NCBI GenBank assembly: GCA_035299305.1
Contig: DATGWV010000110.1
Span: 1 to 19,042 of the forward strand
Reading direction: 5' to 3'
Length of the DNA: 19,042 nucleotides
DNA from: BJHL01 sp035299305
Lineage (GTDB): Bacteria; Planctomycetota; Phycisphaerae; Phycisphaerales; UBA1924
Shown here: positions 1 through 7,822 of the stretch, one piece after another
How the letters are laid out: each line of letters opens with the position of its first letter
Position numbering within the stretch: the first letter of the stretch is position 1
Position numbers and translations under genes: made by a program
Notes under the pieces: model-generated
The model's database searches: none
What the model was told of the DNA's origin: nothing
Seen by the model: the letters and a program-made list of their open reading frames with translations, nothing else

Positions 1-1203
1 CCCCGGCTGGGCCAAGGCGAGCTTGCTGCGATCGACGTCGAACTTGAGCGCCTTCCCAGCGGGGGCGAGATCGAAGCTCGCTGGCTCATCAACGCGACCG
101 ACTACCTCCGCGATCAATCCAGCAACGAATACCGCCAAAGCAGTGAGCTCGTCCTCGCAGGCAACATCCCGCTCCTGCGCGGCGCGGGCTCGATTGCGCG
201 CGAAGAACTCATCCAAGCCGAGCGCGACCTCGTCTATCAGTCGCGCACCTTCGAACGCTTCCGCCGCTCGTACCTCGTCGACATCGCCACCGACTACTTC
301 TCGCTGCTCCAAACACGTGCCAGCATCGCCAATCAGTTGCGTCAGCTACAAAGCCTGCGCCAGTTCAACGAGGCCACGCAAGCTCGCGTCGATGCTGGCC
401 GCCTGCAAGCCTTCCAAACGGCCATCACGCAAAACCAGGTCGCCAACGCTGAAGTTTCGCTCTCCGAACTCGTCGAGCAATATGTCCTCACGCTCGATCG
501 TTTCAAAGTGCGACTGGGCCTGCCCATCGACGCTCGCATCGACATCGCCAGCGATCTACCCGTGATGCGCGAGCCCGACGCCGATCCCGACGCCGCCGCC
601 AAGCTCGCGCTCATGTACCGCTTGGACGTGCAAAATTCCGCCGATCGCCTGCTCGATTCCAGGCGGTCTATCGACGTTGCCAAAGACGGCCTGCTTCCCG
701 ATCTCAACGTCACTGGCGAAGTGGGCGTGCCCACCGACCCCGACAACAACAGCGCTGGTCTCAATATCAGCAGCGACGACACCCGTTATCGCATTGGCGC
801 AACCCTGAGCGCACCGCTCGACCGCGAACGCGAGCGCCTCGCCGTGCGTGCCGCTCAGATTCGCTACGAACGCGCCCAGCGTGAGCACGACCGCCTGCAG
901 GACGAAACCGTGCTGTCTGCACGCCGCTCCGCCCGCGCCGTCGATCGCGCTCGCTTCCAGTTGCGCATCGCCGAGCAGCAGGTCGACATCAACCGCCGCC
1001 GCTTGCGTGCGCAGAAGCTCAACGAAGCCGAAGTGCAGCCGCAGGAAATCGTCGACACCGAGAACGAACTGCTCCGCGCCGAGAACGCACGGGATGCCGC
1101 GCAAACTGCGCTGCGCACCGCGATCCTCCAGTACCTTCTCGACACCGACCAACTACGCGTCGCCCGCGACGGCACACTCCAGCGCCTGCCCGGCATGGAG
1201 TGA
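1..1203 (+). CDS. TolC-family outer-membrane efflux protein (5' truncated by window edge)
   Basis: The reading frame is open from base 1 to the TGA at 1201-1203 (400 codons), so the true start lies to the left of the window. The product looks like an outer-membrane efflux (OEP/TolC) channel subunit, which forms a trimeric beta-barrel plus periplasmic alpha-helical tunnel for tripartite efflux or type I secretion. Supporting features are an early PLLRGAG segment followed by IAREELIQAERDLVYQSRTF, then VDIATDYFSLLQTRASIANQ and long charged helices rich in Arg, Glu, Ala and Gln. The helix-rich pattern repeats in the C-terminal half (VRAAQIRYERAQREHDRLQD, later LNEAEVQPQEIVDTENELLR), as expected for the duplicated OEP repeat. 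The N-terminal signal peptide is not in view. Partner pump or membrane-fusion genes, if linked, would lie upstream. It converges on the anmK-like gene with only 12 bases between the two stop codons. Confidence 0.88.
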   Translation, partial: PRLGQGELAAIDVELERLPSGGEIEARWLINATDYLRDQSSNEYRQSSELVLAGNIPLLRGAGSIAREELIQAERDLVYQSRTFERFRRSYLVDIATDYFSLLQTRASIANQLRQLQSLRQFNEATQARVDAGRLQAFQTAITQNQVANAEVSLSELVEQYVLTLDRFKVRLGLPIDARIDIASDLPVMREPDADPDAAAKLALMYRLDVQNSADRLLDSRRSIDVAKDGLLPDLNVTGEVGVPTDPDNNSAGLNISSDDTRYRIGATLSAPLDRERERLAVRAAQIRYERAQREHDRLQDETVLSARRSARAVDRARFQLRIAEQQVDINRRRLRAQKLNEAEVQPQEIVDTENELLRAENARDAAQTALRTAILQYLLDTDQLRVARDGTLQRLPGME

Positions 1204-1215
1204 TCGCCGCGCTCG

Positions 1216-2328
1216 TCACGGATATGCCCAGTTGCCTGCGAGCGGAAACTTGTCTCCGCTCAACTGGTCGTTCACGTAGATGAACTGGCTGTCATCAATC
1301 AACGCACCAAGCACTGCAAAGCACGCCGCCTCGCGATACTCAGGCGGCATGCCCACCGCCGCAGTCGTCTCGCACCGCGTGAATCGCTGCTTGAACGCCG
1401 CGAGCAGCGCGAGATTCTTCACGCCGCCCCCTGCGACCAATGCCGTATCGCGCTCTGCAGGCACCGCCATCCGCACCGCCCTTGCAATCGCATGACACGC
1501 CGTCGCCGCAAGATCGTTCGCGGACACACGCGACGCAACGGACCGGATGTAGCTCGTGAGTTCGTCGCCAGTGCCCAAACTACGGCCCATCGCGGCCTGC
1601 GCCGTCAGTGCATGCGCAAAGTCATGCAACAACTCTTCATGTACTCGTCCCTGCAGCGCTCGCTCACCATCGCGATCAAACGGCACCCGCAGATACTCGC
1701 GTGCGATGAAGTCCAGGACGTGGTTGCACGCGCACAAATCAAACCCACAGACATGCTGATCAAGCCCGTTGTAGTAATCGCGCGACGGCGCATACGTCAC
1801 GTTGCAGAACCCGCCCAGATTCACAACCACATCCACATGCGCGTCACGCAAAGGCTTATTGATGAACAGCACGCGATCCGCGACCGGCGAAATCGGCGCG
1901 CCCTGCCCACCTCGCGCCAAATCCGCCTGCCGCAGATTAAACACCACCGGCGTGCGAGTCGCGTGCACCAGCGGCGCAGGCTCAAACAACTGCCACGACA
2001 CGGGCGGCTTGTGAAAGACCGTCTGCCCATGCACACAGATCAGGTCCGCGCTCACATTGCCCAGCAGCCCAAGCACCACCCGCGCATGCAGCAACGAGAA
2101 CTCTCTCGCCAACGTCGCGATCGCTCCCGCCGTCATCGGCTTCTGTTCTGCCAGTTCGCGCAAGCGCCCTTTCAACTCACCTAAATCCTCACTTGCCCCC
2201 GCGACAAACCGGCACTTCATCTCGAGCCCCTCACCGACGACTTCCAGCAGCGCGGCATCGATCCCATCAAGGCTCGTGCCCGTCATGCACCCGACAACAC
2301 GACGAATTTTCAGTTCCGGCTGCTCCAT
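1216..2328 (-). CDS. anmK: Anhydro-N-acetylmuramic acid kinase (AnmK family)
   Basis: AnmK phosphorylates and hydrolyses 1,6-anhydro-N-acetylmuramic acid to MurNAc-6-phosphate in cytoplasmic murein recycling. With the ATG at 2328 the protein is 370 aa, close to E. coli AnmK. Family motifs are visible: GCMTGTSLDGID at residues 13-24 (phosphate-binding loop), HGQT at 100-103, QGAPISP at 142-148, NLGGFCNVT near 170, GFD with the presumed catalytic Asp at 197, GGGVKN at 300-305, and MPPEYREAACFAVLG near the C-terminus. I chose 2328 because GGAG at 2340-2337 lies 8 bases upstream. An in-frame ATG at 2334 overlaps the hexosaminidase stop as TGATG and is also possible. One oddity is that the segment after the catalytic Asp reads LCACN, where E. 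coli-type enzymes have TGPGN. The gene is last in a symporter-hexosaminidase-kinase operon, which supports an amino-sugar salvage role. A relaxed-substrate AnmK homologue is the main alternative. Confidence 0.9.
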   Translation of the reverse strand: MEQPELKIRRVVGCMTGTSLDGIDAALLEVVGEGLEMKCRFVAGASEDLGELKGRLRELAEQKPMTAGAIATLAREFSLLHARVVLGLLGNVSADLICVHGQTVFHKPPVSWQLFEPAPLVHATRTPVVFNLRQADLARGGQGAPISPVADRVLFINKPLRDAHVDVVVNLGGFCNVTYAPSRDYYNGLDQHVCGFDLCACNHVLDFIAREYLRVPFDRDGERALQGRVHEELLHDFAHALTAQAAMGRSLGTGDELTSYIRSVASRVSANDLAATACHAIARAVRMAVPAERDTALVAGGGVKNLALLAAFKQRFTRCETTAAVGMPPEYREAACFAVLGALIDDSQFIYVNDQLSGDKFPLAGNWAYP

Positions 2329-2333
2329 GTTCA

Positions 2334-4265
2334 TCACTCCGCCGTCAACAGTTGCTTGATGGTTGCAAAGTGCCTGCAACTGTTCTCCAGCCCACCGCTG
2401 CGCGACCGCGCCTGCCACAGCCGCCGATGATTGCTCTCAAAGATGTCCAGCCACGCCGCGAGCGACTCATGCGTGAGCGGTTCACCCTCGTGTTCAACTC
2501 GCTCGCCCGGCCCCTGCAGCGCCATCAGCGCCCGCTCACACGCAAAGATGCTCAGCCCCAGCGTGTGCCGCAGTTCATCCGCGACCAACTGATCCCCGCA
2601 CGCTGGAAACCCCGCGCCGAGCTCTCGCAACTTCGCCAGCGCATCGCTCCACAACCTATGCACACGTTGCTCGCCGTGCTCCCTCGCAACTTCACGCACG
2701 GTGCCCACCGGGTTGTGCAAACTCGCGAACAACGCCGTCGCGTTACGCAGCCGCGTCAAGCCCTTGCGACTGAAACCACCCGAAATCTCCCGCAGCGGCG
2801 CATCTACATCGCCAATCGCCTGCAACCAGGCCGCAATCGCCGGACCTTCTTCGCCCCACACAAACCTCGCATGCTTCGTTCGATCTTCCGGCGATGCCCC
2901 CGCCCACGCCGCCGCGACACCCTGTGTCATCGCATGCAGCGCGACGGGCCACTGCTGCCAATGTCCAACATCCCCCCACTCACACAGCAGCAGTCCGCGT
3001 GCCCGCTGTTCCGTTGCCGCTCGCAGCGCCGCCGCGATATTCCCCTCTCGCTCTCGCGTGCGTCCCGTGATCGCCCGCCAACTGCTTGTGCCCGGACACA
3101 CCCACGCCTCCAGCCCCGCCGCGTGCACACGCTGCACCTGCTCGCCAAACGGCGCATCAGGCTCGTAACCCCACACCAACGCGATCATGTCGTACTCGCG
3201 CAGTGACGCGAGCGCCGCCGCATGCGCCGGATTGTCCGCGTGTGTCAGAATCACATCCGCCCAGAACATGGGCCGCTTACCCGCATCACGCGCGATGCCC
3301 GCCACTTGCCGCAGAAACTCCGTGAACACCTCCACGCGCCCACGACGCTCCACCTCCAACTTGCTACGTCCGTACGCGATGTCATACACCTCATCGCAGT
3401 TGATGTTGAACAACTCACTCTTTACGCATCGCGCCTGCTGCGTCACCAAGTCTCGCACAAGCTCAATCGAACACGGCTCCGTCGGACACAGCGAAAACGG
3501 CCCGCTTCTGGGCCAGATATCAAACATCCAGTCGCCCGTGACTTCCGCGAGATGCTCATACTCGGGGAGTCGCAACCAATGTGACAAGTGCCCGAAGCAG
3601 TTCTGATTCCCCGCAACTTCAATCCCACGCGCCGACGCGTATGCATCGATCCGCCGCAATTCATCGGGCGTGATGGCCGACCATCCCTGCCACGCCGCCG
3701 CGTGCCCGGCATACGCAAATGTGTGCTCGACATACAACTGCAAGTGATTGCACTTGAACAACGCAAGCGTGTCGATGAACGAAAGCAACTCGGGCATCGT
3801 CGGAATGCGGTCTCGCGACACATCGAGCATCACGCCGCGCCGTGCAATCGCAGGCCAATCTTCAATCACGCCGCACGCAATCTCGCGCGTGAGCATCACA
3901 AGCTGCGCCAGCGTCGCCAGACCATGCCGCGCTCCCGCGGCCGTCGCCGCCTGCACGCGCACACCCTCAGGCGTCACGGTCAGCGTGTACGTCTGCTGCG
4001 CAATCTCATCACTTCCGCAAGGCGACCCGGTCAGCGAAACCGTCAGCCACTCGCGTAGCGCCGCTGGCACCTGCGTCGGGCTCGCGAGCAATCGCGTCAA
4101 CTCGTCAGCCGTTACACGCTGGGGCACAACGAACACACCCGCACCCGCCGTCACACGACGCGGCGATGGCGCACATTGCGCCGCAAGCTGAGGAAGTGTC
4201 ATAGAACCAAGACTCGACATGCGGGCAAATGTAGTAAGCAGCCGCTCACGCGCACGTTCACGCAT
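2334..4265 (-). CDS. Glycoside hydrolase family 20-type beta-N-acetylhexosaminidase, cytoplasmic
   Basis: GH20 enzymes remove terminal beta-linked GlcNAc or GalNAc by substrate-assisted catalysis, using an Asp-Glu pair. The start at 4265 gives 643 aa. Residues about 35-115 form the alpha/beta GH20b-like N-terminal domain (YTLTVTPEGVRVQAATAAGA). The TIM barrel begins at about residue 140 with ARRGVMLDVSRDRIPTMPEL, followed by FKCNHLQLYVEHTFAY. NINCDEVYD carries the expected Asp291-Glu292 pair, and later come VWGYEP and CEWGDVGHWQ. The C-terminal 180 or so residues look helical. No signal peptide is seen at any plausible start, so the enzyme probably acts in the cytoplasm on imported sugars. 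The ATG at 4265 overlaps the symporter stop by 8 bases (ATGCGTGA) and has no Shine-Dalgarno, so translation is probably coupled. ATGs at 4220 and 4202 are alternatives. Exact substrate specificity cannot be read from the sequence. Confidence 0.85.
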   Translation of the reverse strand: MRERARERLLTTFARMSSLGSMTLPQLAAQCAPSPRRVTAGAGVFVVPQRVTADELTRLLASPTQVPAALREWLTVSLTGSPCGSDEIAQQTYTLTVTPEGVRVQAATAAGARHGLATLAQLVMLTREIACGVIEDWPAIARRGVMLDVSRDRIPTMPELLSFIDTLALFKCNHLQLYVEHTFAYAGHAAAWQGWSAITPDELRRIDAYASARGIEVAGNQNCFGHLSHWLRLPEYEHLAEVTGDWMFDIWPRSGPFSLCPTEPCSIELVRDLVTQQARCVKSELFNINCDEVYDIAYGRSKLEVERRGRVEVFTEFLRQVAGIARDAGKRPMFWADVILTHADNPAHAAALASLREYDMIALVWGYEPDAPFGEQVQRVHAAGLEAWVCPGTSSWRAITGRTREREGNIAAALRAATEQRARGLLLCEWGDVGHWQQWPVALHAMTQGVAAAWAGASPEDRTKHARFVWGEEGPAIAAWLQAIGDVDAPLREISGGFSRKGLTRLRNATALFASLHNPVGTVREVAREHGEQRVHRLWSDALAKLRELGAGFPACGDQLVADELRHTLGLSIFACERALMALQGPGERVEHEGEPLTHESLAAWLDIFESNHRRLWQARSRSGGLENSCRHFATIKQLLTAE

Positions 4266-5865
4266 CGCGTTGCTGCGCGACCGGCTTCCCCAACACACAC
4301 ACGCCAAATGCGACCAGCGTCCCCACCAACATGATCCACGGCGCACCGAGATTGGCCGTCATCGGCTCGGCCCAGCGCACTTCGCCCAGCATCAACTGCT
4401 GTCCCTCGCGATGAAGCACCTTTGCGACATCGGGCTGCAACACCAGCGACACAACAAACCCCGCGACGATCGCAGCGATCGCGCTGGCAGTGTTGCCCCG
4501 CCGCGTGAAAATCGCCGTCGCGAAGACGCCCAAGAGCCCCGTGTACGCGAGCGCCATAACGCCCAGTGCAAAGGGAATGAGCGGAATGTTGCTGTGCGAC
4601 TGCCACCACGCCGCACCAATCGCGCCAATCGTCAATACGCCCGCACAGACGACCACCATCATGCGACTCACCCACAAGTCACGCGTCACGTTGCGCACGG
4701 GCACCACTTTCTCGTACGTGTCCTGCACCAGCGTGCTCGCCATGCTGTTGAGCGTCGCATTGATCCCGATGGGCCCGATCGCCAGCACGCCCGCGATCAT
4801 CAAACCCCGCGCTCCCGCCGGCATCTCGCTCAGAATGAACGTCGCGAACACATCCTTGCTGGGCACGTTGCTCGCCGCGGTTCCCATGATGTCCGGCCGC
4901 TGATAGAAAATGTGCAGCAGCAATCCGATCAACAAAAACAACAGCACAACCGGCACGCTGATCGCCGTCGCGAGCAGCAAGCTCTTCCCAGCTTGCACCG
5001 CGCTGCGGCACGTCAGCGACCGCTGCACCAAGTCCTGATCCGTCGCATACACCGCAAGATTCAGCAGCATCCACCCCGTCAGCCCCGTCAGCACTGTGTT
5101 CTGATGAGCGGGCGAAAAGTCCACATGAGGCGGCGAGCTCGATACGCCGATCGGGAACATCTCTAGCTTGCCGCCGCTCTGGAGCGCGCTGAATACCTCA
5201 TTCGCAGGCGCCGGAATCCGATGCCACAGCACCATCGCCGCGACGACCGCCGCACCCAGATACACGCACACCTGCAGCACGTCCGTCCAGATCACACTGC
5301 GCACGCCGCCAAAGAACGTGTACACCGTCGCGATCACCATGATCGCGATGATGCTCGGAATCATGTGCTCCAACGACGTATCGCCAAACACCGCCAGCGA
5401 AAGCGGCAGCGCCCCGATATACGTCCGTGCACCATTCGCGAGCACGCGCCCGAGCAAGTACGTCCAACTCGTCGCCGACCGCGCCCCCGGACCAAACCGC
5501 GACTCCAGCAAGTGATACGGCGAGTGCACATTCCGCTTGAAGTACACCGGCAGAAACACGCCGATCGTGATCACCGCCGCGATGATGGGCCCCAGCATCG
5601 TCGTCACGTACGTCAGGTTGCCCGAATAACTCTGCTGCGGCACACCCACAAACGTCGCGGCGCTCTGTGCTGTCGCCAGCAGCGAAAAGGCAACCGCCCA
5701 CGCCGGCATGCTGCGCCCCGCGAGAAAGTAGTCTTCCGTGTCCTTCGCGCCCTTGCGGCTGAACCACCACCCGCTCGCAACCAGCATCACGCCATACATC
5801 GCCAGCACCGCCCAGTCCAGCGCGGTAAGGCCATCGATCTGCAGCGATGCTGAGGCTTCGTTCAT
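4258..5865 (-). CDS. Sodium:solute symporter (SSS family), probable sugar or amino-sugar importer
   Basis: This is an inner-membrane transporter of the sodium:solute symporter family (535 aa, about 13 hydrophobic segments). The N-terminus has LDWAVLAMYGVMLVASGWWF, then KDTEDYFLAGRSMPAWAVAF and SLLATAQSAATFVGVP. That block (FLAGR...W...S..ATAQSAATF.G.P...Y) is the classic SSS signature around the sodium site. TVYTFFGGVRSVIWTDVLQ is another family hallmark. The ATG at 5865 was chosen because the first membrane segment follows about 15 residues later; a weak GGA lies 7 bases upstream. In-frame sequence upstream to 5958 is Arg-rich, crosses the divergent promoter gap and is unlikely to be coding. 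The gene leads an operon with a hexosaminidase and an anhydromuramic acid kinase, so the cargo is likely a GlcNAc/MurNAc-type sugar or disaccharide. That cargo is inferred from context only. Confidence 0.9.
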   Translation of the reverse strand: MNEASASLQIDGLTALDWAVLAMYGVMLVASGWWFSRKGAKDTEDYFLAGRSMPAWAVAFSLLATAQSAATFVGVPQQSYSGNLTYVTTMLGPIIAAVITIGVFLPVYFKRNVHSPYHLLESRFGPGARSATSWTYLLGRVLANGARTYIGALPLSLAVFGDTSLEHMIPSIIAIMVIATVYTFFGGVRSVIWTDVLQVCVYLGAAVVAAMVLWHRIPAPANEVFSALQSGGKLEMFPIGVSSSPPHVDFSPAHQNTVLTGLTGWMLLNLAVYATDQDLVQRSLTCRSAVQAGKSLLLATAISVPVVLLFLLIGLLLHIFYQRPDIMGTAASNVPSKDVFATFILSEMPAGARGLMIAGVLAIGPIGINATLNSMASTLVQDTYEKVVPVRNVTRDLWVSRMMVVVCAGVLTIGAIGAAWWQSHSNIPLIPFALGVMALAYTGLLGVFATAIFTRRGNTASAIAAIVAGFVVSLVLQPDVAKVLHREGQQLMLGEVRWAEPMTANLGAPWIMLVGTLVAFGVCVLGKPVAQQRDA

Positions 5866-5941
5866 AGGTGCATCCGTGCGCACAGCCAGACAGGTTCTCC
5901 GCAAGTTGTATGCGACCTCGAAGCCCGCGTACCGTCGCTGC
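5866..5941. promoter_or_regulatory. Short divergent intergenic region between symporter operon and MFS gene
   Basis: About 76 bases separate the symporter ATG (5865, minus strand) from the MFS GTG (5942, plus strand). Promoters for both transcripts are expected here, or slightly inside the opposing genes. I could not pick a convincing -35/-10 pair on either strand, so this entry rests on gene layout alone. Confidence 0.35.
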
Positions 5942-7198
5942 GTGTCCAGTCGCACCAATCTTCCCGCCGTTCACGCCCTCACTTTCATCAACAGTCTGGG
6001 CACAGGCGTCGTCACCAACGGCATCTTCTTCATCACCAAAAAGGCCTACGACTTCTCCGCGCTCGCCAATTTCTCACTGGGCGTGCTTCTCGGCGTCACC
6101 TACATCATCGGCGCTCTCGCCGCTGGACCCGTGCAGCGGGCCCTGCGACAGCACATGAGCACGCGCACCATCCTCGCCACCGTCATGGCGCTGCTGGGCC
6201 TGCTTTGCGTGATCCCCCTCACCACGCACACCCTGAAAGTGACTGGTGCCTGGCCCGCTTGGCTTCTCGTCGCCCTTTACAGCCCACTCTCGGGCATGCT
6301 CTGGCCCATCGTCGAAAGCTACCTCAGCGGCGGCCGCAGTGGCGACAATCTCCGCCGCACGATCGGCGTCTGGAACATCGTCTGGAGCAGCGCGCTCGTC
6401 GCGGCCTACGTCGCCATCTCGCCGCTCATCGACGACCCCGATACGGCCGTCCTCGCCGTCGCCTTGCTCGGCTCCACCCACGTCATCGGTCTCATCTGCC
6501 TTTTCTTCTTCGCGAAGGAACCCGCCGCGCACGTTCACGAAGATCACGCGCCCCACCCGCCCGTCTACAACAAACTACTCGTCGCCTTCCGCTGGCTCTT
6601 GCCCATGAGCTACGTCGTCAGCAGCGCGCTGGGCCCCTACTTGCCCGATCTCATCCCCAAGCTGCGCGTTCCCGATCATCTCCACACCCTCACCGCCAGC
6701 GCTTGGCTCTTTCCGCGTTGTCTCACCTTCGCCGTCTTCGGCTTCTGGCCCGGCTGGCACGGCCGCTGGTGGCCCGCCATCGCTGGCGCACTCGCCCTGC
6801 TGGGCGGCTTTGCCATCTGCGTCGCCAGCACATTCATCGCCGGCCCAGTAGACCCCGCCGCGACGGGCGTCGACATCCCAGGCCTCAGCGTCTTGCTCGC
6901 AGGCCTCGCCCTCTTCGGCTGCGGCATGGGCATCGTCTACAGCGGTGCCATCTATTACGCCATGGAAGTCGGCAAAGCCCAGGTCGACGCCGGCGGCACC
7001 CACGAAGCACTCATCGGTGCAGGCTACACGCTGGGCCCGCTCTGCGGCATCGCCGCCGTCGGCATCGTCAACACCGCCAGCCTCGACGCACACCACATCA
7101 ACTCGTTCCTGCTTGCAGAGGTCGCGATCATCGCCATCATCATGGCCATCATCGTCGCGCGACAAGTGCATCGCCACGGCCGACACAAAAGCACATGA
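5942..7198 (+). CDS. Major facilitator superfamily transporter, 12 membrane segments
   Basis: The product is a 418-aa integral membrane protein with 12 hydrophobic segments in two groups of six, split by a His/Pro-rich cytoplasmic loop (EPAAHVHEDHAPHPP, near residues 195-210). Segment 1 is VHALTFINSLGTGVVTNGIF, and segment 4 (LLVALYSPLSGMLWPIVESY) carries the conserved Pro and Glu. Motifs such as RRTIGVWNIVWSSALVAAY before segment 5 fit MFS porters. I chose the GTG at 5942, just ahead of segment 1, because no in-frame ATG lies close by. A TTG at 5906 is the alternative. Sequence further upstream in this frame is antisense to the symporter. The gene is divergent from the symporter operon across about 76 bases, so the two may share a regulatory region. 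The substrate is unknown. AmpG, the classical muropeptide permease, is also an MFS protein, but I see no specific AmpG motif here. Confidence 0.82.
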   Translation: MSSRTNLPAVHALTFINSLGTGVVTNGIFFITKKAYDFSALANFSLGVLLGVTYIIGALAAGPVQRALRQHMSTRTILATVMALLGLLCVIPLTTHTLKVTGAWPAWLLVALYSPLSGMLWPIVESYLSGGRSGDNLRRTIGVWNIVWSSALVAAYVAISPLIDDPDTAVLAVALLGSTHVIGLICLFFFAKEPAAHVHEDHAPHPPVYNKLLVAFRWLLPMSYVVSSALGPYLPDLIPKLRVPDHLHTLTASAWLFPRCLTFAVFGFWPGWHGRWWPAIAGALALLGGFAICVASTFIAGPVDPAATGVDIPGLSVLLAGLALFGCGMGIVYSGAIYYAMEVGKAQVDAGGTHEALIGAGYTLGPLCGIAAVGIVNTASLDAHHINSFLLAEVAIIAIIMAIIVARQVHRHGRHKST

Positions 7199-7211
7199 AT
7201 GCTCAGGGAAA

Positions 7212-7285
7212 TGGGGCCAGCTGGATTCGAACCAGCGACCGCACCGATTATGAGTCGGGCGCTCTAACCGCTGAGCTATGGCCCC
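7212..7285 (-). tRNA. tRNA with CAT anticodon, probably tRNA-Ile2 (lysidine type)
   Basis: The minus strand folds as a complete 74-nt cloverleaf. The acceptor stem is GGGGCCA/TGGCCCC with discriminator A. The D arm is GCTC-AGCGGTTA-GAGC. The anticodon loop is CTCATAA, giving anticodon CAT, and the T arm is GCTGG-TTCGAAT-CCAGC. CCA is not encoded; the following bases are TTTCCC. CAT fits initiator Met, elongator Met or Ile2. There is no run of three G-C pairs above the anticodon loop as in the initiator. The 8-base D loop, the ACTCATAATCG core and GGTCGCTGG before the T loop closely resemble E. coli ileX/ileY rather than metT, so I favour Ile2, whose C34 is modified by TilS to read AUA. The lowest anticodon-stem pair (27-43) appears to be a C-U mismatch and the variable loop has six bases. 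Confidence 0.93.
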
Positions 7286-7349
7286 CAGCGAAGCGGAGCG
7301 TAGGTGAAGTCGCGTCTCTCGGGCCCGCGTTGGCGTCGTCTCCACCCGG

Positions 7350-7377
7350 TTGCCCCGCGCCCCGTCCCCGCTACCAT
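7350..7377 (+). promoter_or_regulatory. Candidate promoter abutting the nuoA start (leaderless layout)
   Basis: TTGCCC at 7350-7355 and TACCAT at 7372-7377 are separated by 16 bases and resemble a sigma-70 promoter. The -10-like box ends only 8 bases before the nuoA ATG at 7386, and no Shine-Dalgarno is visible. A transcript from here would have a leader of about 0-2 bases. Confidence 0.35.
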
Positions 7378-7385
7378 CCCGCCGC

Positions 7386-7781
7386 ATGATCCTGACCCTT
7401 GCTTCAGATCTCAAGAGCTACATGCCCATCGCCCTGATCTGCCTCATGGCGATCGGCTTTGGCATTGCCAACGTCGTGCTCAGCCAGCTCTTTGGCCCGC
7501 GCCGCCAAGGCAAAATCAAGGGTCAGACCTACGAAAGCGGCATGAACCCCATCGGCACCGCACGCAAGCGGTTCAATGTGCGGTTCTATCTCATCGCCAT
7601 GGTCTTCCTCGTCTTCGACGTTGAAGTCGTCTTCCTCTACCCCTGGGCCGTCACCTTTCCCAACCTCGCCGTCCGCAGCGACGAAGGCCTCCTCTGGCTC
7701 TTCCGCATCCTCTTCTTCCTGCTCACGACCGTCGTCGCCTTCCTCTACGGCTACCGCAAGGGCGTCTTCAAGTTTGACTGA
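7386..7781 (+). CDS. nuoA: NADH-quinone oxidoreductase subunit A (NuoA)
   Basis: NuoA is a small membrane subunit of respiratory complex I, located near the quinone-binding junction. The 131-aa product has three membrane segments: residues about 14-34 (YMPIALICLMAIGFGIANVV), about 65-85 and about 98-120. The diagnostic central block is present: YESGMNPIGTARKRFNVRFY followed by FLVFDVEVVFLYPWAV, including the loop of conserved Glu, Gly and Pro and the acidic FDVE in the second segment. The ATG at 7386 was chosen because upstream in-frame sequence is Pro/Arg-rich and non-conserved. No ribosome-binding site is visible. In most bacteria nuoA begins a nuoA-N operon. Here a strong terminator follows within 45 bases and the next gene is on the opposite strand, so nuoA is a single-gene unit and the rest of complex I must be elsewhere. 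Confidence 0.95.
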   Translation: MILTLASDLKSYMPIALICLMAIGFGIANVVLSQLFGPRRQGKIKGQTYESGMNPIGTARKRFNVRFYLIAMVFLVFDVEVVFLYPWAVTFPNLAVRSDEGLLWLFRILFFLLTTVVAFLYGYRKGVFKFD

Positions 7782-7822
7782 TTCGCTCTGCTGCGATCAT
7801 TCCACTCAACAGCAACGACCAC

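Noticed and set aside
2193..3206. 337-codon open frame on the plus strand
   Set aside because: It is antisense to the GH20 and anmK genes; the translation is Arg/Pro-rich with no domain.
5738..5941. MFS protein starting at 5738
   Set aside because: This would overlap the start of the symporter gene by over 100 bases and adds a non-membrane, Ser/Arg-rich stretch ahead of segment 1.
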